64,000 nucleotides of DNA from Tomocerus qinae (lineage: Eukaryota > Arthropoda > Collembola > Entomobryomorpha > Tomoceridae): NCBI GenBank assembly GCA_020055645.1, contig CM034546.1, positions 36,456,001-36,520,000 on the forward strand, in the 5' to 3' direction. The notes under the pieces are model-generated. The model worked only from the letters and a program-made list of their open reading frames with translations. It did not search any database and had not been told where the DNA came from. Below are positions 23,386-33,190 of the stretch, in pieces. A program made the position numbers and the translations under genes. The first letter of the stretch is position 1. The number at the start of each line of letters is the position of its first letter.

Positions 23386-25491
23386 GAAATTGCCATTAGT
23401 AAGAGCCGAGATGTAAGTACTAATTCCCCTTATAGTAATTATAATCTAAAAAATGATGGGTACGTATTTAAATCAAAACCAGATATGAGAAAAAAGAACA
23501 GAAGAATAATTAACATGCGTAAAGTATTTAAGTGTAATTTTTTGTCTAATACACAATATAATAAGTTATACAGATTATTTCGATGTGTAAAAGAAACCCC
23601 AGATAACATTCATAATCTAACAAATTGTAAAATACCTATTGAATACAAAGCTCTTCTTTCTCTTGGACTTAATTTTAGTATACCTACTTACCCTAAGTTA
23701 GATTTAATTATGGAATCTTTTCAAGAATGTATCAGAAAAGTATCTTGGAACATATATTTTAAATCTAAAGGTGAAATACAAAATAATTTTAGTAATTTTG
23801 ACCGTTGGTTAATAGACTGTAAGAAACACAAAAGAAAGGTAGATAATATTACACCTGTTTATTGCCCAGATGAGAATCTAATATTTCCAGATACGGAAAT
23901 GTATAGTAATTTTAAAACAGAAATTCAGAAAAATTCTCGTCGGCCGCAATTTATACCTTTACAATTACTGGAATCCTTCAAAACATTTTGTAATGTGAAT
24001 AATTTAATTATCAAGGAGGCTGATAAAAAAGCGGGTATTTGTATTATGGATAAGTCTATGTATGACAATGAGGTATTTAGGCAATTAGACGATATTAACA
24101 CATACTTTCCCTCTACACAAGCTCATTATGATATTTTTGTATTAACCTTTATAGATAAACTAAGAATTTTGCAAAAAAGTCTTCCCATTGATGTAATAAT
24201 TACTTCCCTTATTCCTAATTGTCATAAACCGGCAAAATTTTACATTCTGCCTAAAATTCATAAATTATACACACTATTTCCAGTTGGTCGTCCTATAAGT
24301 AGCACACTATACACTATCAACCGTAATATAAGTAAATTAGTAGATCTATTTTTACAACCCATAATGAATTATGTACCTGACATTATATTAGATTCTACAC
24401 ATTTACTAATACTACTGAATAATATTGTATTAGATCCTAAGCGTAATTACAAATTAGTTACTATTGACATAGTCTCTTTATATACTAATTTACTACTTTC
24501 AGCTTGTAAAATCCATTGTTGTAATATGTTTGAGGAATACAAAAATTGTGTTGACTTACCATTTACAATGACTAGGACTCAATTTAAATGTTTTCTCGAC
24601 TTATGCTTGGATTATAGTTATGTAGAATATGAAGGTAAAATCTATTACCAACATAAAGGAATTCAGATGGGAGGAGCAGCATCAGTATCTATAAGTAATA
24701 TCACATGTTATAATGAACTAAGATCTATCTTTGAAGATGTTGAAGAATTTGTATTCAGGAAGCGTTTTATTGATGATATATTTGTAATTCTAGATGTAAC
24801 AGAAATTAGTGATATAAATACTTGGCTAGAAGAAAAACTTAAACACCCTTTCCTTGATTTTACGTTTGAGTATAGTGACACTGTATCGTTTTTAGACTTA
24901 GAAATATCTTTAAACGAATGTAATCACATAACTACTAAATTATATCGTAAACCAGTTAGTAAATCCCAACCTTTACACTATATGTCAAATCATCGTAAAT
25001 CATTACTTAATTCTATACCTTATGCACAGGGTCTACGTGTAATTCGTGCCTTTACAAATGAATCATGTAAAAATATAGAATTACAATCACTAATGCATAA
25101 ATACAGAATAAGAATGTATCCTGATAAAATACTGAATGAAACTATGGAGAAACTTCTTTTAATAGATCGTAAAGAATTACTTACTCCTAAGAAACCTCTG
25201 TTATTAAAGAATTTAGCAATACATAACCCTGAAATTTTAAACACACTTTACACACCTTGTAATAATATTAATATTGTAAGTAATACACAAAGCAAAAATG
25301 TTTATTTGGTTATGCCTTTTTATAACTCCATAAATAATTATAGTCAGATAATTTTGTCCACAGTCAGAAACGAATTACAAAAATGTGATGATGATAAGTA
25401 TAAACATGTAACTGAATTGATTGACCTAGTTGTTAGCTTCTCTAAAGTCAACATTTTAGAAACATTTACACTTCCTAAAATCTCAATGTAG
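23386..25491 (+). CDS. PLE reverse transcriptase (ORF2), no endonuclease seen
   Basis: The frame is open from directly after the ORF1 TAG; the first ATG is at 23,485 (668 residues). Penelope-type signatures from that ATG: LPKIHK and VGRPISS (about 255-275), catalytic D in TIDIVSLYTNL (about 327), GIQMGGAASVS (about 391), FIDDIFVI (about 428), FLDLEISL (about 470), then KLYRKP and IPYAQGLRVIRAFT thumb motifs. Residues 600-668 (VYLVMPFYNSINNYSQIIL) resemble the PLE linker, and the protein stops there, without the GIY-YIG nuclease of canonical PLEs. That recalls endonuclease-deficient Athena/Coprina-type PLEs, although those prefer telomeres. Copies lie in its own left arm (minus) and a 3' scrap at 18 kb. 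All RT motifs look intact, so activity is plausible. Confidence 0.88.
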   Translation, partial: EIAISKSRDVSTNSPYSNYNLKNDGYVFKSKPDMRKKNRRIINMRKVFKCNFLSNTQYNKLYRLFRCVKETPDNIHNLTNCKIPIEYKALLSLGLNFSIPTYPKLDLIMESFQECIRKVSWNIYFKSKGEIQNNFSNFDRWLIDCKKHKRKVDNITPVYCPDENLIFPDTEMYSNFKTEIQKNSRRPQFIPLQLLESFKTFCNVNNLIIKEADKKAGICIMDKSMYDNEVFRQLDDINTYFPSTQAHYDIFVLTFIDKLRILQKSLPIDVIITSLIPNCHKPAKFYILPKIHKLYTLFPVGRPISSTLYTINRNISKLVDLFLQPIMNYVPDIILDSTHLLILLNNIVLDPKRNYKLVTIDIVSLYTNLLLSACKIHCCNMFEEYKNCVDLPFTMTRTQFKCFLDLCLDYSYVEYEGKIYYQHKGIQMGGAASVSISNITCYNELRSIFEDVEEFVFRKRFIDDIFVILDVTEISDINTWLEEKLKHPFLDFTFEYSDTVSFLDLEISLNECNHITTKLYRKPVSKSQPLHYMSNHRKSLLNSIPYAQGLRVIRAFTNESCKNIELQSLMHKYRIRMYPDKILNETMEKLLLIDRKELLTPKKPLLLKNLAIHNPEILNTLYTPCNNINIVSNTQSKNVYLVMPFYNSINNYSQIILSTVRNELQKCDDDKYKHVTELIDLVVSFSKVNILETFTLPKISM

Positions 25492-25885
25492 TAGGTATGT
25501 ATACTTTCTGTCGCATATTCCCCTTAGACATTACACATTGTAATAAGGTACCAAGTATGAAATTGTGCGGTTTATATTATTTCCTTTCACTGCGCTGACT
25601 TTTATGTCCAGCTGAGTGACTCAATTTTTTCAAAATTATTCATTTGAAATGTAATCCGGCCTAATTTTAATTACTTTTTTCTCTCTCGAAAGGATATTTC
25701 CCTACTTAACTTAATAAGGTACTTACTAATGACTTACATTTTCTTACATTTTCTTACATTTTCCTACATTTTCTTGATTTGTAAATAGATTAATTGTCAA
25801 ATGTAAATCATGTTTTCAGATACTTTATGTATTGAGTATATACATTCCTCATACCATTATAAGATAATTTATATGTTTAAATCAT

Positions 25886-25934
25886 TTATTTGTACAGCCT
25901 GATGATGAAAATTCGAAATGCATTGCTGAAATAA
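25886..25934 (+). ncRNA. Hammerhead ribozyme motif in PLE 3' region
   Basis: Read as RNA: stem I left strand UUAUUU-gua-CAGC (25,886-25,898), conserved CUGAUGA (25,899-25,905), a short stem II GAA/UUC, conserved GAAA (25,915-25,918), a two-base-pair stem III from UGCAUU with predicted cleavage after U25,924, then GCUG-AAAUAA closing stem I. This is the type-I form with minimal stem III that is known from Penelope-like elements. Stem II is unusually short and has an extra U, so self-cleavage may be weak or need a dimer. Confidence 0.72.
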
Positions 25935-26239
25935 AATACATGGGAATTATCTTGATTACTGGTTGACTAGACTGCACTTTTCTGATTGGAGCGGATTTCA
26001 ATTCATACTTCATTGTTTCTTCACATTTATGAATTAAGCATACAGTTTGCTAAGGTGTCAATATATTTTCCAACTACTATAAGTAGATAGTAATTATAGT
26101 TTAATTGCATAACATATGGTGACATGAAAAATAATGATAATGAAAAATAGTATTTAGGCAAACATGTAGTATAGTCTCCATAATGGCCATGGCATCATAG
26201 GAGATACAAACATTTATTTCGGTAAGGCTAACTTAGGCT

Positions 26240-26950
26240 AGACTCAAACAGTGTACGGAAATGTAAGACCCTAGCCTTTCTGCAACTTTTTCATCTGCTA
26301 GTTTGCAAATCGCTTTGTCGTCTCTTTTTTGTATTTCTGAAAGAAAAATTCCGATGTGGATTTAATACAAGCTGTAAATAATTTTTTCTCCGGTTTCATT
26401 ATTAGTTCGACATTTAAGTCAAACATAGAGTAGCCTTTCTCTCTGTATTCCGTAGAAGATTTTTCTTTAAGCCAGCTGTAAACATACAAATTTGAACTTA
26501 TCTTATCCTCTAAATTATATTTGTGATACATATGAGTGGAATAATTATTATTTACAGGCACGTTATAATATCCGATTTGATCCAAATATTTATAATTGTT
26601 GTCAATCAATTCTTTTAAGTTGTTGTAACTCTTCTTGTCAAGTGGCACAACTAACTCTCCCGTTATGTAAGTTTCATAATGACACCTGATTACAAAAGCC
26701 ACAATGATGATCAGCAGACAGAAATTTCTTTTTTCTCGCGTGATGTCAAACTGGGCCAATGTAATAGCCGCCGTTGACGTTATCACTCGTTCCACTCTGG
26801 CATGCAATGAATGCATTTGGATCTTGTGAGACAAGATCCAATATGCCGCAGGTAAGAGAATGATGGTCAAAATCCAACTGGATAGATCGAATGTGTTTTG
26901 AATTATAGCATGAAGAGGAAGATCATAAAATATTTCCCTTTCTTGACAAT
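26240..26950 (-). pseudogene. Ionotropic-receptor fragment, copy 3
   Basis: Minus-strand equivalent of copy 2, sharing the same internal deletion after the LADEKVAERLG region. It has one extra defect: a single A is missing in the tctgaaaag run near 26,340, which shifts the frame after SEFFF. Private substitutions relative to the other copies include S-to-L in YWILSHK. Its N-terminal side was replaced by a Harbinger insertion. Confidence 0.85.
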
Positions 26951-27218
26951 AAACAATATGTCAATAAAAATTTAACAGATTTACATATTTCTGTTCCATA
27001 AAACCAATTTTTACATTTGACATTGACATAAGATTTTTTGACATTTACCGCGAATTGTCACCCATGTACAGATGCATTTCATAACTTTTACATTTACATT
27101 AACATAATTGTAAATATGTAATAGTATTTTGACAGACCTAAATACCACCATCAATTGTAAAGTATGTAATAATTTTCTACATTTTGTTCGAAATATCGAA
27201 ATCGATATAACCAAATAA

Positions 27219-27572
27219 ATGGATCTTTTGCTAGATAACCGGCTGTTATTTAGCAGTGATAGTGAGAATGAAGAAACAATTGAACGAAAAACTAAAAATT
27301 GTAAACCAAGAATCAATTTCGATCAACAGATGAGTGACACTCAGTTTAACGAGAGTTTCAGGATCTCAATAGAAGCATTTGAATATGTTATCGAAAGAAT
27401 GGGGCCAAATTTACAGAATCCAACACTTCGAAATCATTCATTAAGCCCCACTCATCAACTGTTGAAAACTTTTCACTGGTTAGGAAACGGCAGGCAGTAC
27501 CACGGAAAAGCAACAATGCACGGTATTTTGAAATCATCGGTTCATCGTTGTATTGTGAAAGTATCTAATTGA
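27219..27572 (+). pseudogene. Harbinger transposase N-terminal exon, copy 3
   Basis: 117 codons, MDLLLDNRLLF to VKVSN and a TGA. RISIEAFEYVIERMGPNL and RNHSLSPTHQLLKTFHWLGN are HARBI1-type. A HILKSSVHRCIVKVS helix-turn-helix-like end matches the GVSKSTVSR region of active elements. The catalytic DDE exons downstream are decayed, so this cannot encode an active transposase. Confidence 0.75.
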
Positions 27573-27849
27573 AGTAATAACATATATTAATTACATGTTA
27601 GCAATTCAAACCTTATTATTAATTCTAGATTTTCCGAACGTTGAAATAAGAGAAGAGGGAGGAACAGCTATGAACACTCTTAACGAAATAATTGACACTT
27701 TTGATTGTTAATACTATACATATCGACAAATTCAGCACTTCTTTAACTTTGATTCTTTATAGCACCTCCAAAATACCTCCTATATATTATTTACTATCTC
27801 TATGAGTACCTCTGACTCAGGTTCTTCAGATTGATCTTTAATGCATAAA

Positions 27850-28503
27850 TATTGGGTGAAGGCAGTATGAGGTCAACCCAGGCGACATTCTAGCTCGTAG
27901 GATTCCAGCTTCCTTTTATATATTTCAATATCTAATAGTCTTTTTCTTTCGTCGAACTAGTTCTTCGGATTGTGCTTTCTTTCGTTTTTCAGCAACTTTA
28001 GCTTGAAATAAAGTATGTCGTTTATTCATTGTTATGTTAGATGACCCACTAGAGTTGCCAGGTTCATTTTCTGCATCAGACTCTTTATTAGTGACTTGAA
28101 AAGATCGATGATTTTCAATGTTTACAGAACTGCTATTTGTCCCAGATGATTCAGTTTATACGACCGTTATCTCGTTTACCTGTACAATTGATATATGCAT
28201 TATTATACGACGATTTTAAAATCAAATATTCGCATTCGTATTATTAGTATTGAAAACCAACTTTAGTTTTTTTAACTTACCTATAGTTCTTCTACGTCAG
28301 TTTTGCCAAGTTTCCTCACGAAGTTTGCATCCTGTTTTATCCAGCAAACCTAACGATTTTGCTTTAGAAGCAACGTTTTTCCAGCAATGATCTTTAATTT
28401 CTTTAGTCATTGTAGTACTGAACGCTCCGAATAGCGTCTCTTTTTGTTTTAATATTAAAGTGAGGACAGCAACTTTTTGAGCGGTATTCAATTTTTTACC
28501 CAT
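27850..28503 (-). pseudogene. Harbinger Myb/SANT-like second gene
   Basis: The minus-strand first exon (28,503-28,297) starts MGKKLNTAQKVAVLTLILKQ and has CWKNVASKAKSLG and REETWQN, the tryptophan spacing of Myb/SANT-like DNA-binding proteins encoded by PIF/Harbinger elements. A likely later exon near 27,850-28,010 reads FQAKVAEKRKKAQSEELVRR and then, in a shifted frame, LLDIEIYKRKLES. That leucine-rich C-terminus is typical of these partners. Frame breaks between them suggest decay. Confidence 0.6.
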
Positions 28504-28739
28504 TTTTCAACTGGATAAATTTTAATAACTGGATAAGTTATCTTTTCAACCTTCAACTAAAGTTTTTGGTCAATGGAAATGAGTACAAATGGCTGCGACG
28601 ATGTATTGTACACAATAAGCAATTTGAAACTACCGCCCTTTCAAATGTAAAAAATATTTACACATGTCAATCAATCGCCAAGGTGGTAAAAAAATTGTGG
28701 AACAGCTTTAAATTGTCAATGTCACAATAAACAGATATC

Positions 28740-31144
28740 AATCAATCAATTAATTTGCTTTCAGGGATTGGGCCCAGATATTCTAAAAGCTATGGAGGTT
28801 TTCTATCTTTTATGCTTTGCTAAAGGTAAATTTAAAATGCTTGCCAGTACAGAGCAGTCGTTTTATGCGAAAGTGAGCAAAATTATTAAAATAAAAGGAA
28901 AACCTCTCTTCCAGATTCTCTTACAGAGTAGAATTTTTGTTTATTCTAAGTTTTTAGTAGTAGCACGAGATTGAATGAACACTTTTAGCAAATCAAAACT
29001 TGTATAGGTATAGAAATAACTTTAAATAATATTCTTTTATAGCCTGGAAGTCTTAGAATTTTATAGGGATCAGAAAATTATTTAGATATTTATGTCATTA
29101 AATTACATACCAAAACATGAGACAAGTACACAAAATTAATCTGTTGCTTTCTTTGCTGCCTTCGTGAACGCTCAAAGAAGCAGGACAGAACTTAACTAAG
29201 ATTTACCTTAATATCGGACCGAATTTAGGTTGAACCAGTGACACCTTGGATTGGGGAGGACAGTTAATTTACTCTTTCCAGAAAATCTGGGCAAAGAGTA
29301 AGATTATTGTAATAATGTCGATCTAACAAGAATTCGTGAAGTGATTTTGCTGAATCACTTCCAAATGAAAATTAAACAAATACAATACTATCAGATGAAT
29401 TAATTTATATTTTAACTTTAATGTAAAATCTAGTTTGGAAATCCACAAACTAGTGAAGTAGCTTAAACTGAAATTACGAAATAATAATTAGTTTTATTTG
29501 AATTACAAACTTTTAACTTTAACTTACGTACTAAAATAACGTAACTCAACACAGCGGGACAATGTCAACCAGAAGTGAAGTTACTTCCACAAAAGACAAT
29601 CAAGAAATCCGCCCCGAAACAAAGGTGGACATCGGTTTTATGAACTCAAATAATTCTCCTTATTTACATGATAGGTTAATTTTGAGATAATGCTTGAGTT
29701 CAAACCACATTCTTTGCTTTACCTTTAAATATACAATTTCCATTTCCATACATTAAGTAAATAATGGAGAAACGTCAACTTAGCTATAAGAAATATAATA
29801 CTGTAAAGAATAATTCTTTACAAAGCCACAGCCATATGTTATATATAGAGAGGAAATGTCTGAAGTTGGTATAACTAATATTTTGTTTGCTAATGTTCAG
29901 CAACCATGCGGCACAACAGAGAGCTTTCAGTATATACATTTAAGACTATATACGAATGACTGAAGTATTTTCTGCAAACAATTATTCAGCTATGTATTAA
30001 GCAAAATAATGCAAAATAAAACAAAATTATATAGCAAACTTTAAAACGGTAATAATATATTTTCTACGTACACAAAAATTATAATCACAAACAAGTAGTA
30101 TTTGTCCAACCATGTAGTATAGTCGTCGCAATTAGCTACATTTATATCTCGATGTAAAGAGATCATATGTCGTAAGAATATGTATACAGAACTGCTAAAA
30201 TAAAATGGCAAATATTCTGCAGAGATACAGAACTGGAGACAGCATGAAGTGTAGAGAGGATATTATGTGATAAGACTAAATTAATTTCATGCGTTGTTAT
30301 AATTTTACAATTTAATTCACGGCTCAGCTCAATAGTAAGTCCTTGAACCACCACAGCTATGTAGTATATTGTATATGTAAAGAGACTACAAATACTACTG
30401 ACTAATGTATTTTTCTTGAGACTTCAATTGCATGAGACTCATCATGAACAACGTGACATTTCTGTCACTAAATTATTCAGATGGTAGTCTAACGGACGAA
30501 CATGCACAATACTAATATCCTAATATCACAATACTTAATTTTAAAATCTTTGAAATTTCTCAGTTTCTAACCTAGGAGAACCTCTAACTTTTTTAATATT
30601 GACTATCAAAATGAGCATAAAATTTCCAGTCAATGTAGGAGTCACATTAAAAACATTTTTGATTTTGTCCCAAATTGAGGCTATTATATCAAAGGCCTTG
30701 CTGAAAGAGAGAAAAATGTGTAGGGCTAGGGATTGTCAGTTTCAGACAAATATTCATTCTGTATCTAAAACAAAAGTGTTTAGTTTCATCTATCATTTAC
30801 CTATGTTCGTATTATAGTTAGTAATTTACATTCTAATGTGCAATAACCATTTTCATTTCTTAACCATAATCAAGTTGAAACTGCCTAAAATGCTTTGCCT
30901 TTCTTTGTTTAAATATTGAATCATCCAATAGATTACTTTATCAACAACGTTATGTTATGATTAACTAAAAATGAGTAATTTTAATGACTAACATTATAAG
31001 CACTAAAGTGTTTTTGATAATGGACTTGATTAAAAATCATTTTAATTGTATAGTACATACATTCCCTTTAAGAGAAAAATGTGTTTAGTTTGTACTATTA
31101 CTATTTTACCTCAATTATTTGTATGACATTTCTGAAATTAGTAA
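28740..31144. other. Mostly noncoding; block A copy 3
   Basis: At 28,765 a possible exon follows a tttcag acceptor (GLGPDILKAMEVFYLLCFAK) and reaches a gtaaat donor at about 28,825. I do not recognise it and see no partner exons. From about 29,930 onward the sequence parallels 39,720-40,800 (block A and its continuation), including the gtgacatttctgtcac phrase at 30,450 and another conserved stretch at 30,590-31,140. Confidence 0.4.
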
Positions 31145-31157
31145 TATTATTTCAATG

Positions 31158-31159
<2 letters not shown>

Positions 31160-31189
<30 letters not shown>

Positions 31190-33175
31190 AGAGTGACGTC
31201 CCTTTCGGGCTATTACCCATGGGACCATAAATATTGGTTTACAATATATATTTGATGTACAATGTCTATCATTAATAAATTAATTCGTGTTACTTAAATT
31301 ATTTCTGCTCTGGTATTTTTTTACAGAGCTCATGTTAGTGGTTACATGTATTATATTTCCTTATCTTACGTACAGCAGCTATGATGTAGTAATTACATTT
31401 CGTATGAATTGTGTATTAATTAATTATTTAACAAGTATTTTTCACATATTGCCTGTAGTGACATCGAAAAGTGTTGATGCATACTTCTTGGGAATCTTCT
31501 TTTGATACATTTGTTCATGGTGCTAGGTCACATTAAAAAATGCTTACATGTGTTATATTATATTTCCTTATCTTACGTACAGCGGCTATAATGTAATTTT
31601 TACATTCCGTATGAATTGCGTAATGTAATTATTTCTTCGAGCAGTTATGAATAATATTCTGTTGAGCTTAGCTGTGACAAAGTGTTGGTAAATTTTTTTT
31701 GTAGTTGTGCTGATACATTGAATGCCGACGTTGTGTGTTGTGGTTACAGTTTCACGACTTGTGTTTTCTCTGGATAGATAGGCAGTGATTGCATAAATAT
31801 AACATTGTTTACAATTTTATATTTTATGATCTCTATATTTTAAGGATATTGCTTAATATTATACAAGTCTGACCTTGGTTAGTATTTACACTATAAATTA
31901 GTTAGCAATATGATCTTGTAATAATCGTTAAAAATACTAGGTCATACATAAGAATGCTCATTCGCAAGACTCATCAAATACGTTACAAGGGTAAAAACAA
32001 TATTGTGAGGATTGTTTTACAATTTTAGTTATTGTGGAATTAGGTCATAATATTTACTAAAATACTAGTTTTTAGCATAAAGTACATTTTGAATTATCTC
32101 TTACCTGGTTTATATGGGGTTGCTTAAAAAATTCCAATTGCTTAGGAATATGGCTACACTATGGTAATTATAAACAAATTTGTATCAAACGTTAATTCAG
32201 TTTAGATAAAGTTGGGTTTTCGCTAAGTGGGTGAGAGTAGTCGTTGTATTTAAGTATAGTTCGGTAAACTGTAGGATCGCGAACGAAGCTCAGGGTAGAT
32301 GGTTCTTGTTTTTAAGGACACCATTAGTTTGGTTTTCATGTCTTAAAAGCTCACCTTGTTTATTTGCTCAATACATTTCAGTCACACCATTCAGATTAGT
32401 TGTCAGGAAGCCGTTTTCAATTTTTATCATCAAATCTTTGTTTTTACTTTTCCAATCTTTGGCAGTGTCTCTTAGTATTTTTCCAATGTCAGCATCCGAT
32501 TTTGTCAGTTCCTGGTTGATATATACCGTTTTGTATGTAGTAGTTTCTTTCAATTTCTTTTTGGCAGCAAGTAATTTATGCTTGTCGTTCGTTCTCAGTA
32601 ATTGCAGTATTATTGGCCTTGGGTTTTCATGTTTTCTCCCAACTCTTTTCAACTCAACAAAATCTAGTTTGGGCAGACCTAAATTTGTGCACATTTCTTT
32701 TACTTTGGTTTCGGTGGCCTCTACTGTTTCTTCCTTGTCTTCTTTTAAACCACAGATTCTCACCGTAGTTTTAAGGCTGTGTCTTTTCAGTTGTTCATTT
32801 TCGATGGTCAATTTATCCACTGTTTTCTCTAGTTCAGCCACTTTGTCAAACAGTTTACGTATATTAACTGTGCATTCACTATATATTGTGTATAACTTAT
32901 CGTCAAGAGATAATTTTTTCCACTCTTCACTTTTTGGCGAGATTTCGTGTGTACAATCTGGTGTCTTATCTACTATATCGGACTTGTTTTTATTTTTATT
33001 CTTTGCCATGGTTAAATATGTACTGTAATGTATACTGAGTGTATGTAATGAAATATGTACTGACTCTGTACAATTTCCTTTGCTTCAGACTATGTATCTA
33101 CATAATACGGAGTTGCCTTTACAGAGGAGCTCAAGGTCGACGTCTTCTCTGCTCTGCTTCACTCATGCAACTCCC
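31160..33175 (-). mobile_element. Internally deleted LINE with (TAA)n tail and 15-bp target duplication
   Basis: The duplicated target tattatttcaatgtt lies at 31,145-31,159 and 33,176-33,190. The empty site is preserved in the paralogous segment near 40,790. In minus orientation the element has a 5' leader, ORF1, a 3' untranslated region with a duplicated segment (31,340-31,410 and 31,535-31,605, both holding ccttatcttacgtacagc), and a 3' tail of TAA repeats at about 31,160-31,190. There is no reverse transcriptase ORF, so it must have been moved in trans or deleted before insertion. Confidence 0.85.
32368..33009 (-). CDS. LINE ORF1p-like protein
   Basis: 213 codons from MAKNKNKNKSD. Residues about 45-80 form a coiled coil (IRKLFDKVAELEKTVDKLTI). 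Residues 82-155 look like an RRM-type fold (TVRICGLKEDKEETVEATE, PRPIILQLLR). The C-terminal part (TTYKTVYINQELTKSD, LMIKIENGFL) matches the C-terminal domain of L1/CR1-type ORF1 proteins, which bind RNA and act as chaperones in the retrotransposition particle. The frame is intact although ORF2 is absent. A complete open ORF1 with no ORF2 could be chance youth or selection for use in trans. Confidence 0.8.
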   Translation of the reverse strand: MAKNKNKNKSDIVDKTPDCTHEISPKSEEWKKLSLDDKLYTIYSECTVNIRKLFDKVAELEKTVDKLTIENEQLKRHSLKTTVRICGLKEDKEETVEATETKVKEMCTNLGLPKLDFVELKRVGRKHENPRPIILQLLRTNDKHKLLAAKKKLKETTTYKTVYINQELTKSDADIGKILRDTAKDWKSKNKDLMIKIENGFLTTNLNGVTEMY

Positions 33176-33190
33176 TATTATTTCAATGTT

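Larger units (their letters stand above)
20063..26043 (+). mobile_element. Penelope-like retroelement with inverted 5' duplication
   Basis: The right part (22,211-26,043) is a plus-strand element with ORF1, a reverse-transcriptase ORF and a 3' region ending gaattaagcatac. The left part (20,063-22,210) is a truncated copy of the same 3' portion in reverse, meeting the element six bases before the ORF1 ATG. Truncated inverted partners are typical of PLE insertions, but here host sequence is duplicated with it. No GIY-YIG endonuclease is visible. It probably spread by target-primed or telomere-type priming. The 5' end of ORF1 may be truncated. Confidence 0.85.
23896..27578 (+). repeat. Right arm of 3.7-kb palindrome
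   Basis: Inverted counterpart of 18,527-22,210; the unpaired centre (22,211-23,895) holds ORF1 and the N-terminal part of ORF2. Beyond 27,578 the sequence continues as Harbinger, whereas the left arm switches to a PLE fragment. Confidence 0.9.
26955..28735. mobile_element. PIF/Harbinger element, most complete copy
   Basis: It lies in an ionotropic-receptor fragment; receptor homology stops at about 26,955. The element carries the canonical two-gene arrangement: transposase exon on plus (27,219) and Myb/SANT-like gene on minus (to 28,503), convergent. Terminal inverted repeats are only weakly visible: the left end around gtcaataaaaatttaacag...ctgttcca and the right end around tgacattgacaatttaaag...ctgttcca. 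The exact ends and the 3-bp target duplication could not be fixed by eye. Degenerate transposase sequence (FPNVEIREEGG) is near 27,630. Confidence 0.6.

Noticed and set aside
13148-25491. Possible reassignment of UAG as a sense codon (two in-frame UAGs in otherwise open genes)
   Set aside because: The GT49 gene ends in TAG exactly where its homologs end, and other genes show normal stops; two unrelated UAGs do not support a code change.
18527-27578. Palindrome as a pure assembly artefact
   Set aside because: Each arm has private substitutions in host-derived parts and a different outer flank, which a hairpin-read artefact would not give; still needs spanning reads.
32231-33028. Plus-strand 265-codon ORF
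   Set aside because: Antisense shadow of the LINE ORF1 on the minus strand; low-complexity Ser/Phe/Leu composition and no homology.
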